Source of the DNA: Desulfobulbaceae bacterium
GTDB lineage: Bacteria > Desulfobacterota > Desulfobulbia > Desulfobulbales > Desulfocapsaceae
Reading direction: 5' to 3'
Assembly: GCA_024643445.1 (NCBI GenBank)
Contig: JAHEMX010000321.1
Coordinates: forward strand, 1-5,019
Length of the DNA: 5,019 nt
Positions 1-5,019 of the stretch are shown here, piece after piece. The position numbers and the translations under genes are program-made. The first letter of the stretch is position 1. Every line of letters begins with the position of its first letter. Under the pieces are notes generated by a model that saw nothing but the letters and a program-made list of their open reading frames with translations, had not been told where the DNA came from and did no database searches.

Positions 1-73
1 GACGTGAAGGAAAGGTCTTATATCAGTAGACACTCAAGAACGAATTTGTATTTTATTAGTTATTACATGACGT

Positions 74-301
74 TCATTGCTCGTATAACTTTTTGGGAAG
101 TATGGAGTCAAAGGAGTTCCTGTCGCCAATACTTTTAAGGACGATATTAAGACCTTTGACCGATGCAATACATAGAGCACCTTGCAAATTGGTCTTTTCA
201 CCCAAACTCGGCGTTATGCTAAAATTTTTATCCTCGGAATAGTATGTATAGTTCTGTGGTAACATTTTTTGCATGCCTTTATTTTGAGCGAAAATCTTCA
301 T
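74..301 (-). CDS. Doubtful small hypothetical protein
   Basis: A 75-codon minus-strand frame starts with ATG at 301 and ends with TGA at 74. The product has no family motif, signal peptide or membrane helix that I recognise; it is Lys/Asn-rich as expected from AT-rich DNA. No good Shine-Dalgarno sequence precedes the ATG: the upstream minus-strand bases contain only a poor GAG. The frame stays open upstream to about 358, so the ATG is not fixed. It could be a divergently transcribed small gene, a remnant of a decayed or transferred gene, or chance. Divergent orientation to the hydrolase is the only supporting context. Confidence 0.25.
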   Translation of the reverse strand: MKIFAQNKGMQKMLPQNYTYYSEDKNFSITPSLGEKTNLQGALCIASVKGLNIVLKSIGDRNSFDSILPKKLYEQ

Positions 302-392
302 TCTGCATGAGGCTCTATAGGTAGGCGATTGGATGTGTAGAGGACTTGATAGCGCTCAATCAAACCATCTCCCAATAATGAAATTTCTCTTT

Positions 393-400
393 TAGGAGGG
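393..400 (+). promoter_or_regulatory. Ribosome binding site that fixes the GTG start of the hydrolase
   Basis: TAGGAGGG contains a full AGGAGG core ending five bases before the GTG at 405. This near-ideal spacing supports the non-ATG start over any internal ATG. Confidence 0.85.
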
Positions 401-404
401 TACC

Positions 405-1232
405 GTGCCTTTTCTTAATTCTGATGGAATTGGTTTATATTACGAAGACATCGGTTCAGGTGTTCCGGTCCTGTTTTCCCACGAGTTTGGGGGTGATCTA
501 AAGAGTTGGACACCACAGATCCGCCATATTTCACGATATTTTCGCTGTATAGCTTATAATGCCCGTGGCTATCCACCCTCTGATGTGCCATCCAGTCAGG
601 CCTCGTACAGCCAGAAGATTGCCGGTGACGATATGGCTCGCTTAATGGCTGCACTTAATATCAGCGAGGCTCATATCGTGGGCCTATCCATGGGCAGTGT
701 TACGGCCCTGGACTTTGCGCTGCGTTATGGGTCGCAAGCGCGATCAATTACATTATGCGGCTGTGGCTACGGCTCAGATGCAACCGGACGTGCCGAGTGG
801 CTGAAAAGCAATGCCGAGATGGCCGATTCAATCGCGACCGACCTTGAGGCCGTGGCGGTGAATTATGCAAATGGCCCGACGCGTCTGCCGTTCAAACGTA
901 AAGATCCGATCGGTTGGCAACATTTTCTGGATGCACTGCTGGCGCTGGATCCTCTCGGTGCTTCCATGACCCTACGGGGTATTCAGGCTGAACGGCCATC
1001 TCTTTACGAACTCGAGGACAAGATAAGAGAACTTCCTATGCCGGCTATGATAGTAGTTGGTGATGAGGATGAACCGGCCCTGTTACCGAGCCTTTTTCTG
1101 AAACAGACAATACCTAACGCTGCACTTTGGGTCTTTCCCCGTACGGGCCATGCTGTCAATAATGAGGAAGCAGATCTGTTCAACCGCGCTTTATTAGAGT
1201 TTCTGATAAGAGTGGACAAAGGACGCTTTTGA
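405..1232 (+). CDS. Alpha/beta-fold hydrolase
   Basis: This 275-residue protein is a single-domain alpha/beta hydrolase of usual family length, probably cytoplasmic because no signal peptide is visible. The nucleophile elbow is Gly93-Leu-Ser95-Met-Gly97, so Ser95 is the likely nucleophile. The oxyanion region is the His26-Glu-Phe-Gly-Gly-Asp segment, and Asn52-Ala-Arg-Gly-Tyr-Pro-Pro-Ser-Asp follows strand 4. The acid is probably Asp222 (or Asp220) in Val-Gly-Asp-Glu-Asp-Glu-Pro. The catalytic His is His249 in Thr-Gly-His-Ala-Val-Asn. All triad residues are present, so it should be an active esterase, lactonase or C-C hydrolase. It resembles 3-oxoadipate enol-lactonase-like members, but no aromatic-degradation genes are nearby, so the substrate cannot be named. 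It starts with GTG behind a strong RBS and ends in TGATG, overlapping a possible small ORF. Confidence 0.92.
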   Translation: MPFLNSDGIGLYYEDIGSGVPVLFSHEFGGDLKSWTPQIRHISRYFRCIAYNARGYPPSDVPSSQASYSQKIAGDDMARLMAALNISEAHIVGLSMGSVTALDFALRYGSQARSITLCGCGYGSDATGRAEWLKSNAEMADSIATDLEAVAVNYANGPTRLPFKRKDPIGWQHFLDALLALDPLGASMTLRGIQAERPSLYELEDKIRELPMPAMIVVGDEDEPALLPSLFLKQTIPNAALWVFPRTGHAVNNEEADLFNRALLEFLIRVDKGRF

Positions 1233-1402
1233 TGAAGAGACGAAACTTCTACCCTTGCCTTTACCATTCATACCTCGCAGAAGACCCTGCCGGTTTCCTC
1301 TGCCGTCTGGGCAGGGTATTTCGCCGCCGATTATCCGATGGCATTTATTCCCGCCGTCCTCTGCCGGCTGCCCCCGATGACCGCTGGTACCTTTGTTTCT
1401 GA
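1232..1402 (+). CDS. Possible small Arg-rich protein coupled to the hydrolase
   Basis: A 56-codon frame begins at an ATG that overlaps the hydrolase stop codon (TGATG) and ends in TGA at 1400-1402. An AAAGGA at 1218-1223 lies eight bases upstream of the ATG, a good ribosome binding site, and the stop/start overlap is typical of translational coupling. The predicted product starts Met-Lys-Arg-Arg-Asn-Phe-Tyr-Pro, has an Arg-Arg-Arg centre and three Cys residues, and matches no family that I know. It has no membrane segment. Against it: it contains the 1284-1317 inverted repeat, which could instead be a transcript-end hairpin, and it may simply be an open chance frame in GC-richer DNA. I infer coding only from start context. 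Confidence 0.3.
   Translation: MKRRNFYPCLYHSYLAEDPAGFLCRLGRVFRRRLSDGIYSRRPLPAAPDDRWYLCF
1284..1317 (+). terminator. Stem-loop after the hydrolase gene, terminator-like
   Basis: ACCCTGCC (1284-1291) and GGCAGGGT (1310-1317) form a perfect eight-base-pair, GC-rich stem around an 18-base loop, 52 bases after the hydrolase stop. Only ATTTC follows, with no real T-run, so it is not a canonical intrinsic terminator. It may still mark or protect the 3' end of the hydrolase transcript. The stem lies within the possible small ORF at 1232-1402, so only one of the two readings may be right. Confidence 0.35.
1288..1308 (+). repeat. Direct repeat copy 1 (pair with 1764-1784)
   Basis: TGCCGGTTTCCTC followed by TGCCGTCT. 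The second copy, at 1764-1784, reads GCCGGTTCCCTCC followed by TGCCGTCT, so the two differ only by a T/C change and one inserted C. A shorter related run, TCCTCTGCCG, occurs again at 1357-1366. Copy 2 is the element that can pair with the mgtE ribosome binding site. Confidence 0.6.
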
Positions 1403-1628
1403 ATATTGCAGAACTAGATGATAAAATGCGTGTCGGCGTTTTGTTTGGCTGAGGTTTGAAGCGTATGCGACAGAAGTTGCGATTATTCTTTTTTGGTGGT
1501 AATACATCGAGGCTTTATCAAGTCATTGTTCATCGGCTCTCCAATCGTTTTCAATACACCATGCCATCATGGGTGCTGAAAAAGCGGATCAGAAAAACAG
1601 CCGACAACCCTAACAAAAGGAACGTGAA
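1403..1628 (+). other. Upstream part of the mgtE leader, no firm gene
   Basis: This stretch lies between the possible small ORF and the leader ORF. It contains a candidate extended -10 promoter at 1419-1427 and an open frame from TTG 1456 or ATG 1465 to 1665. That frame is very basic, matches no family, and overlaps the better supported leader ORF in another frame, so I do not call it as a gene. I see no conserved M-box (Mg2+ riboswitch) motifs. Confidence 0.5.
1419..1427 (+). promoter_or_regulatory. Candidate extended -10 promoter for the mgtE leader transcript
   Basis: TGATAAAAT matches the extended -10 pattern TGnTATAAT with one mismatch. No good -35 box is found 16-18 bases upstream, which extended -10 promoters can tolerate. 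Transcription would start near 1434 and give a leader of about 385 bases before mgtE, containing the small ORF at 1629-1748. Confidence 0.25.
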
Positions 1629-1748
1629 ATGGACGACCCTGACCCTGAACCTTGTCAGAACATAAACGTCACCATTGCTGAATGCATGCAAGCGGGATGT
1701 GCCTTCGCTTCATTTGGCGGACGCCTGGACGAACCTCTTACGATGTAA
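1629..1748 (+). CDS. Putative Mg2+-sensing leader peptide upstream of mgtE (MgtL-like start)
   Basis: This 39-codon ORF starts at ATG 1629 behind AAAAGGA (1615-1621, seven-base spacing) and stops at TAA 1746-1748, 69 bases before mgtE. It begins Met-Asp-Asp-Pro-Asp-Pro-Glu-Pro-Cys, an alternating acidic/proline run in codons 2-8. The known MgtL leader peptide of enterobacterial mgtA begins MEPDPTPLP, and its acidic/proline start is known to destabilise translating ribosomes when Mg2+ is low, which switches on the downstream transporter. The position before a Mg2+ transporter gene makes the same role plausible here, although mgtE and mgtA are unrelated families. The rest of the peptide has Cys9, Cys19 and Cys24 and matches nothing I know; it is longer than MgtL. 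Codons 35-36 (GAA CCT, 1731-1736) can pair with the anti-Shine-Dalgarno segment at 1767-1771. Alternatives are an independent small protein or a chance frame. Confidence 0.55.
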   Translation: MDDPDPEPCQNINVTIAECMQAGCAFASFGGRLDEPLTM

Positions 1749-1756
1749 GTTTCTTT
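1737..1756 (+). terminator. Weak hairpin with T-rich tail at the end of the leader ORF
   Basis: CTTAC (1737-1741) and GTAAG (1745-1749) form a five-base-pair stem with a three-base loop, directly followed by TTTCTTT. The geometry is that of an intrinsic terminator, but the stem is short and weak. It overlaps the leader stop codon, so a terminating ribosome would cover it. It might be a transcription pause or attenuation site; on its own it is unlikely to terminate well. Confidence 0.25.
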
Positions 1757-1763
1757 AATCCTT

Positions 1764-1784
1764 GCCGGTTCCCTCCTGCCGTCT
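1764..1784 (+). repeat. Direct repeat copy 2 (pair with 1288-1308)
   Basis: GCCGGTTCCCTCC followed by TGCCGTCT, nearly identical to 1288-1308 about 475 bases upstream. This copy contains the GGTTCCCTCC that is complementary to the mgtE ribosome binding site. Confidence 0.6.
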
Positions 1785-1817
1785 TCCTCGAGCGGCGTCC
1801 TCAATTGGAGGAGAACC
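1767..1817 (+). promoter_or_regulatory. Hairpin that can sequester the mgtE ribosome binding site
   Basis: GGTTCCCTCC (1767-1776) pairs with 1807-1817 (GGAGG, a bulged A at 1812, then GAACC), giving ten base pairs that bury the whole Shine-Dalgarno sequence and end at the base before the mgtE ATG. A short inner stem, GCCG (1778-1781) with CGGC (1793-1796), can stack inside. A competing local hairpin pairs TCCTC (1798-1802) with GAGGA (1808-1812), which would also mask the site. GGTTC (1767-1771) can alternatively pair with GAACC at 1731-1735 inside the leader ORF, which would break the long stem. The pairing is read from the sequence; its regulatory use is inferred. Confidence 0.5.
1807..1813 (+). 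promoter_or_regulatory. mgtE ribosome binding site
   Basis: GGAGGAG, with its core four to six bases before ATG 1818, is a strong Shine-Dalgarno sequence and fixes the mgtE start. It is also the target of the complementary segment at 1767-1776. Confidence 0.85.
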
Positions 1818-3164
1818 ATGGACACCATCACTTCTACACCTGAATACCGTACGATTCTTCTTGAGTCGGGTGAAACGAGTTGTCGCGATTTCTGCACCGG
1901 GCTGCCCGATGCTACCCTCGCTGATGAACTGGAGCCTCTTTCTGCCGCTGAAATCTGGCGTGTCCTTGGCTATCTGGATCTGAGACGCAGGGCCCTGATT
2001 TTTGGTCGTCTGGATCTTGAACGCCAGGTGGAGCTGGCTTCAAGCATCGGCTCTGAACCACTGGTTGAGCTCATCACGGCTATGCAGGCGGATGAACGGG
2101 CCGATCTCTATAAAATTTTGCCTGAATCCATCCAGGACTCGGTTATGCCGTCTCTTGCAAAAGCGGAGCGGGAAGATATCCGCAAGCTCAGTTCCTATGA
2201 GGAAGGGACCGCAGGCGCCATAATGACTTCCGACTATGTCGCCTTCAGACCTGACCTCACCGTGGCGGAAGGACTGGCAAAAATACGGAGGGAATGGTCG
2301 GGCAAGGAGACTATTTATTATACCTATGTCGTTGATGAGAAACGTCACCTGCTCGGTTTTGTTTCTCTGAGGAACCTGATTCTGGCCAAACCGTCTTCTG
2401 CGATGGAAAGTATCATGCAGACGGATGTGATGTTTGGCCGGGTCAGTGACGATCAGGAAAAAATAGCTCAGATCATTGCCCTGCACAACCTCATCGCCCT
2501 GCCGATCATTAATGGCGGTGACACCCTGGTCGGTATTGTCACGCATGATAACGCTCTGGACGTCGTCACCGAGGAGGCTACCGAAGATATTATGCGTATG
2601 GCCAGCATGGAAGCCGAAGAACAGGTCGATTCCCCCTTTTATAAATCGGTCGTTTTCCGGGCACCCTGGCTGTCTGTCAATCTCCTCACGGCGATTTTTG
2701 CATCGTTTGTGGTCAGTATCTTTCAAAACACGCTTTCACATTATATCGTCCTGGCTGCGATGATGCCGATCATTGCCGGCATGGGGGGCAATGCCGGGAC
2801 CCAGGCCCTTGCCATAACGGTACGGGGCATAGCTCTTGGCGATGTATCGCTTGCGACGGGACGTGGATTGATTATAAAAGAGGTGGCTGCGGGCTGTGTG
2901 AACGGCATTTTACTGGGGCTTCTGATGGGAGTGATTGCTTATCTCTGGATGGGCAATCCCTGGCTAGGTCTCATCATGTTCCTGTCCATGGCGGCCAATC
3001 TCATGATTGCAGGACTTTTCGGCTCAGTTATCCCGTTGACGCTGAAGGCGCTTAAAATCGATCCGGCGCTCGGCTCAAGCATTTTCATTACCACCGCAAC
3101 CGATGTGGGCGGCTTTTTAATCTTTCTCAGTCTGGCGACCCTGATGTTAAACAGACTGGCATAG
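1818..3164 (+). CDS. mgtE: Magnesium transporter MgtE
   Basis: This 448-residue inner-membrane Mg2+ channel/transporter is almost exactly the length of the structurally known Thermus MgtE (450). An acidic, helical MgtE N domain occupies about residues 30-130. Two CBS domains follow (about 137-200 and 201-258) with the linking motif Ser-Tyr-Glu-Glu-Gly-Thr-Ala-Gly at 126-133. The acidic connecting helix around 244-270 (Ala-Leu-Asp-Val-Val-Thr-Glu-Glu-Ala-Thr-Glu-Asp) leads to five membrane segments near 284-302, 309-336, 352-377, 383-408 and 420-445. The pore signatures are intact: Pro317-Ile-Ile-Ala-Gly-Met-Gly-Gly-Asn-Ala-Gly-Thr-Gln and Thr-Asp429-Val-Gly-Gly, where Asp429 matches the ion-selecting Asp432 of Thermus MgtE. 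In that family the cytosolic domains bind Mg2+ and close the pore when Mg2+ is plentiful. The gene follows a long structured leader with a small ORF and precedes apbE by 34 bases, probably in one transcript. Confidence 0.97.
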   Translation: MDTITSTPEYRTILLESGETSCRDFCTGLPDATLADELEPLSAAEIWRVLGYLDLRRRALIFGRLDLERQVELASSIGSEPLVELITAMQADERADLYKILPESIQDSVMPSLAKAEREDIRKLSSYEEGTAGAIMTSDYVAFRPDLTVAEGLAKIRREWSGKETIYYTYVVDEKRHLLGFVSLRNLILAKPSSAMESIMQTDVMFGRVSDDQEKIAQIIALHNLIALPIINGGDTLVGIVTHDNALDVVTEEATEDIMRMASMEAEEQVDSPFYKSVVFRAPWLSVNLLTAIFASFVVSIFQNTLSHYIVLAAMMPIIAGMGGNAGTQALAITVRGIALGDVSLATGRGLIIKEVAAGCVNGILLGLLMGVIAYLWMGNPWLGLIMFLSMAANLMIAGLFGSVIPLTLKALKIDPALGSSIFITTATDVGGFLIFLSLATLMLNRLA

Positions 3165-3198
3165 TTTGCCAAAAGCGAATAAATAACTATCGGAGAGC

Positions 3199-4263
3199 GT
3201 GAAAGCAACCATTCATCAACGGGTGCCATCATCCATGGATAAACAAAAACGGGCCTTGATTCCGACCATTTTTTGCCTTGTGCTCATTGTCGCCGCACTG
3301 CTGTTTCGAACGGGGCAGCATAAAAAGCAGTTTAAAGAAATCCGGACGGCGCTGTACACCCAGGTGAGCATTACTGTTTTGTCACCATCGGAGGAGCGGG
3401 CCAAAAAAGCCATAGATGCAGCTTACGAGGAGCTTTCCCGTCTTGGTACATTATTGAATTTTTATGCCGATGACAGCGAGCTCTCTCTGATTAATCAAAA
3501 CGCCGGAGTCCAGCCGGTCAAGGTGACGGCAGATACGCTTGAAATCATCCAGGCCGCAGTCTTTGTCGGGGATCAGACCGAAGGGGGCTTCGATGTGACT
3601 GTCGGGCCTCTTGTCAGGCTCTGGGACTTCAACAAAAAAACTCGACCAACCGTCGCCGATGTCGAAAAATTGATGCCTCTTGTGGGCTATAAAAATATCG
3701 TCGTCGATGTCGAGGCTTCCACGGTATTTCTAAAAAAAGGTGGAGTCAAGATTGACCTGGGCGGGATTATCAAGGGGTTTGCCGCCGACAAGGCCGTTGC
3801 CGTTCTGCAGAAGAATGGCATTGAAGACGGCATTGTCGCCGTCGCCGGTGATATCAAGACCTTTGGTCAGCAGATGGACGGGCGGCCGTGGCATATCGGT
3901 ATTCAGAATCCGCGGCAGCAAAAGGATGATGATCAGTTACTGGCAACGGTCGATCTGCAGACAAACGGTATTTCGACATCCGGCGATTACCAGCGCTTCT
4001 TTATCGAAAATGGGACACGTTACCACCATCTTCTTGATCCCAAAACGGGATTCCCGGCGCGTCTTTGCCAAAGTGTAACGATCATTGCGCCGACGGCGAC
4101 GCTGAGTGACTCCCTGGCTACCGGAATTTTTGTCCTCGGTCCGAAAAAAGGAATGGCTGCCCTGGCGAGACTGGAAATAGAAGGCGTCATCGTCGATCAG
4201 GACGGCACGGTCCTGGTGACAGAGGGAATCAAGGAAGCGGTGCACTTTATCAGGACTCAATAA
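3199..4263 (+). CDS. apbE: FAD:protein FMN transferase (ApbE family)
   Basis: ApbE enzymes cut FAD and attach FMN covalently to a Thr of target proteins such as subunits of Nqr and Rnf complexes, using Mg2+, on the outer face of the inner membrane. Family motifs are present: Asp132-Val-Thr-Val-Gly-Pro-Leu near the start of the core, Asp186-Leu-Gly-Gly-Ile-Ile-Lys-Gly-Phe-Ala-Ala-Asp, Ala-Gly-Asp218-Ile, His277-Leu-Leu-Asp-Pro-Lys-Thr-Gly and Asp304-Ser-Leu-Ala-Thr308, the usual metal-site region. A hydrophobic segment at about residues 20-36 should anchor or export the protein; its Cys26 is not in a convincing lipobox. The start is uncertain. GTG 3199 has GGAG only three bases upstream, while ATG 3235 (residue 13) gives a more typical signal sequence but has a poor RBS; GTG 3223 is also in frame. 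The length of 342-354 residues is normal. No obvious flavinylation target is encoded here. Confidence 0.94.
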   Translation: MKATIHQRVPSSMDKQKRALIPTIFCLVLIVAALLFRTGQHKKQFKEIRTALYTQVSITVLSPSEERAKKAIDAAYEELSRLGTLLNFYADDSELSLINQNAGVQPVKVTADTLEIIQAAVFVGDQTEGGFDVTVGPLVRLWDFNKKTRPTVADVEKLMPLVGYKNIVVDVEASTVFLKKGGVKIDLGGIIKGFAADKAVAVLQKNGIEDGIVAVAGDIKTFGQQMDGRPWHIGIQNPRQQKDDDQLLATVDLQTNGISTSGDYQRFFIENGTRYHHLLDPKTGFPARLCQSVTIIAPTATLSDSLATGIFVLGPKKGMAALARLEIEGVIVDQDGTVLVTEGIKEAVHFIRTQ

Positions 4264-4278
4264 CGAAGCGGTTTCGTT
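4262..4278. terminator. Small hairpin between convergent genes
   Basis: AACGAA (4262-4267) and TTCGTT (4273-4278) form a perfect six-base-pair stem with a five-base loop, beginning inside the apbE stop codon. No long T-run follows on either strand, so it is a weak candidate for a bidirectional terminator serving apbE and the converging transglutaminase gene. I see no better terminator in the 46-base gap. Confidence 0.3.
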
Positions 4279-4309
4279 TCAATTCGAGCGCCAGGGGAAT
4301 GCCAGGCCG

Positions 4310-5019
4310 TCAACTGTTCGGGGCACTTTTCGGCTCCTCCGACTCGAGCACCTGTCCATTCTGGGCGGCAACGTCGACCGTGACCGATAGTCGATGTGTA
4401 CCTCCTCCCATGACTATCCCTTTAACCGGTGCAACATCGCCATAATCGCGGCCCCAGGCAAGCGTAACGTAGCGTTCATCGGCCAGCTGGTTGTTCGTCG
4501 GGTCGAAATCAACCCAGCCACTATCCGGAATAAACAGTGAGACCCAGGCATGGGACGCATCGGCACCCACCAGTTTAACTTTTCCGGGCGGCGGTATCGT
4601 TTCCAGGTAGCCGCTGACATAGCGTGCGGCGAGCCCCAGCGACCTCAGGCAGCTTATGGCCAGATGCGCAAAATCCTGGCAGACTCCCTTACGGTTTGCC
4701 AGCACCTGTTCAACGGTGGTGTCTACGGTGCTGGCGGATTTGTCGTAGGCAAAATCGGTAAATATCCGGCGCATGAGATCCGTGGCTCCAAGCAAAACAG
4801 GCGTTCCCGCGCTAAAAGAAGGGCTGGCATAGGAGACCGACTCCGGGCCGAGCGTGACCAGCGGACTGGCAAAGATAAACTGGCAGGCGTCAAGTTCAGC
4901 CGGCTGCCGGTGCGCGGCCAATTGCTCGGCGACCATTTCCCAGTTGGCGGTGCCGGCAGGATTAGGTAAAACCTGATTGGCGGTCTCAACCATGCTTACT
5001 GCCGAGACACTCAGTTCAT
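4310..5019 (-). CDS. Transglutaminase-like cysteine-enzyme family protein, N terminus beyond the window
   Basis: The protein has a transglutaminase/protease core with an intact Cys-His-Asp triad: Cys in Gly-Val-Cys-Gln-Asp-Phe-Ala-His (codon 4679-4681), His in Ala-Ser-His-Ala-Trp-Val (codon 4550-4552) and Asp in Val-Asp-Phe-Asp-Pro-Thr-Asn-Asn (codon 4502-4504). An ATG exists at 4991-4993, but the frame is open from there to the window edge, coding Glu-Leu-Ser-Val-Ser-Ala-Val-Ser. That run resembles the end of the beta-rich N-terminal domain found in bacterial transglutaminase-like proteins, so the real start probably lies beyond 5019 and about 60 or more residues are missing. The usual family length is about 260-300 residues. 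Members probably act as peptidases or amide-bond enzymes; the substrate is unknown. It converges on apbE and so is not in its operon. The C-terminal tail after the triad is ordinary for the family. Confidence 0.93.
   Translation of the reverse strand, partial: ELSVSAVSMVETANQVLPNPAGTANWEMVAEQLAAHRQPAELDACQFIFASPLVTLGPESVSYASPSFSAGTPVLLGATDLMRRIFTDFAYDKSASTVDTTVEQVLANRKGVCQDFAHLAISCLRSLGLAARYVSGYLETIPPPGKVKLVGADASHAWVSLFIPDSGWVDFDPTNNQLADERYVTLAWGRDYGDVAPVKGIVMGGGTHRLSVTVDVAAQNGQVLESEEPKSAPNS

Larger units (their letters stand above)
1..404. other. AT-rich left flank without a convincing gene
   Basis: This stretch is visibly richer in A and T than the coding regions to its right. It holds no plus-strand ORF of note, no RNA gene that I recognise, and no repeat array. 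The only longer reading frame is a weak minus-strand ORF at 74-301, listed separately. The hydrolase promoter should lie here: a TTGATA resembling a -35 box sits at 346-351, but the nearest -10-like AATAAT (374-379) is 22 bases further on, too far for a standard sigma-70 promoter. I therefore call no promoter. Confidence 0.5.

Noticed and set aside
1456..1665. 69-codon plus-strand frame in the mgtE leader (TTG 1456 or ATG 1465)
   Set aside because: Its product is extremely basic and unlike any family I know. The TTG has no usable RBS spacing, and the frame overlaps the better supported leader ORF at 1629-1748.
1683..1690. TGCATGCA palindrome inside the leader ORF
   Set aside because: It is a short perfect palindrome with no partner site or promoter next to it, and is expected by chance.
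1403..1817. M-box (ykoK) Mg2+ riboswitch in front of mgtE
   Set aside because: This was expected from the gene context, but I could not recognise its conserved sequence blocks. A covariance-model search would be decisive.
2040..2726. 228-codon minus-strand frame opposite mgtE
   Set aside because: It is a shadow. The plus strand codes an intact MgtE with all domain motifs, and the antisense product shows no family features.
3235..3312. Lipoprotein signal (lipobox) in ApbE
   Set aside because: The only nearby Cys (residue 26) lies at the start of the hydrophobic stretch, not after it, so it does not fit a lipobox. A membrane anchor or ordinary signal segment is more likely.
4550..4969. 139-codon plus-strand frame opposite the transglutaminase gene
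   Set aside because: It is a shadow of the minus-strand gene, which has the full Cys-His-Asp triad.

Overview
The window holds four well-supported protein genes. From left to right they are an alpha/beta-fold hydrolase (405-1232, +), the Mg2+ transporter MgtE (1818-3164, +), an ApbE-type FAD:protein FMN transferase (3199-4263, +), and the C-terminal part of a transglutaminase-like cysteine-enzyme family protein (4310-5019, -, running off the right edge). Strong GGAGG-type ribosome binding sites, moderate GC in the coding regions, and an ApbE with an N-terminal membrane segment suggest a Gram-negative, probably anaerobic or deltaproteobacterial-type chromosome. This lineage guess is an inference and is not firm.

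Layout: bases 1-404 are visibly AT-rich and contain only a doubtful 75-codon minus-strand ORF. The hydrolase follows with a clear RBS. Its stop codon overlaps the ATG of a possible 56-codon small ORF (1232-1402). Next comes a long leader to mgtE (about 1403-1817) with a possible extended -10 promoter. Inside this leader is a 39-codon ORF (1629-1748) with its own ribosome binding site. mgtE and apbE are 34 bases apart and probably co-transcribed. apbE and the transglutaminase gene converge across 46 bases.

The most interesting part is the mgtE leader. The 39-codon ORF begins Met-Asp-Asp-Pro-Asp-Pro-Glu-Pro. This resembles the acidic/proline start (MEPDPTPLP) of MgtL, the leader peptide that senses low Mg2+ in front of the unrelated enterobacterial transporter gene mgtA. 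Between this ORF and mgtE, a GGTTCCCTCC segment (1767-1776) can pair with the mgtE Shine-Dalgarno region (1807-1817). The same segment can pair instead with a GAACC inside the small ORF (1731-1735). This suggests that ribosome drop-off in the leader ORF at low Mg2+ could free the mgtE ribosome binding site. The peptide resemblance and the base pairing are seen in the sequence; the mechanism is inference.

Functionally, MgtE imports Mg2+, and ApbE is a Mg2+-dependent enzyme that attaches FMN to membrane redox proteins, so their linkage is plausible but not diagnostic. The hydrolase and transglutaminase show no evident pathway link to them.
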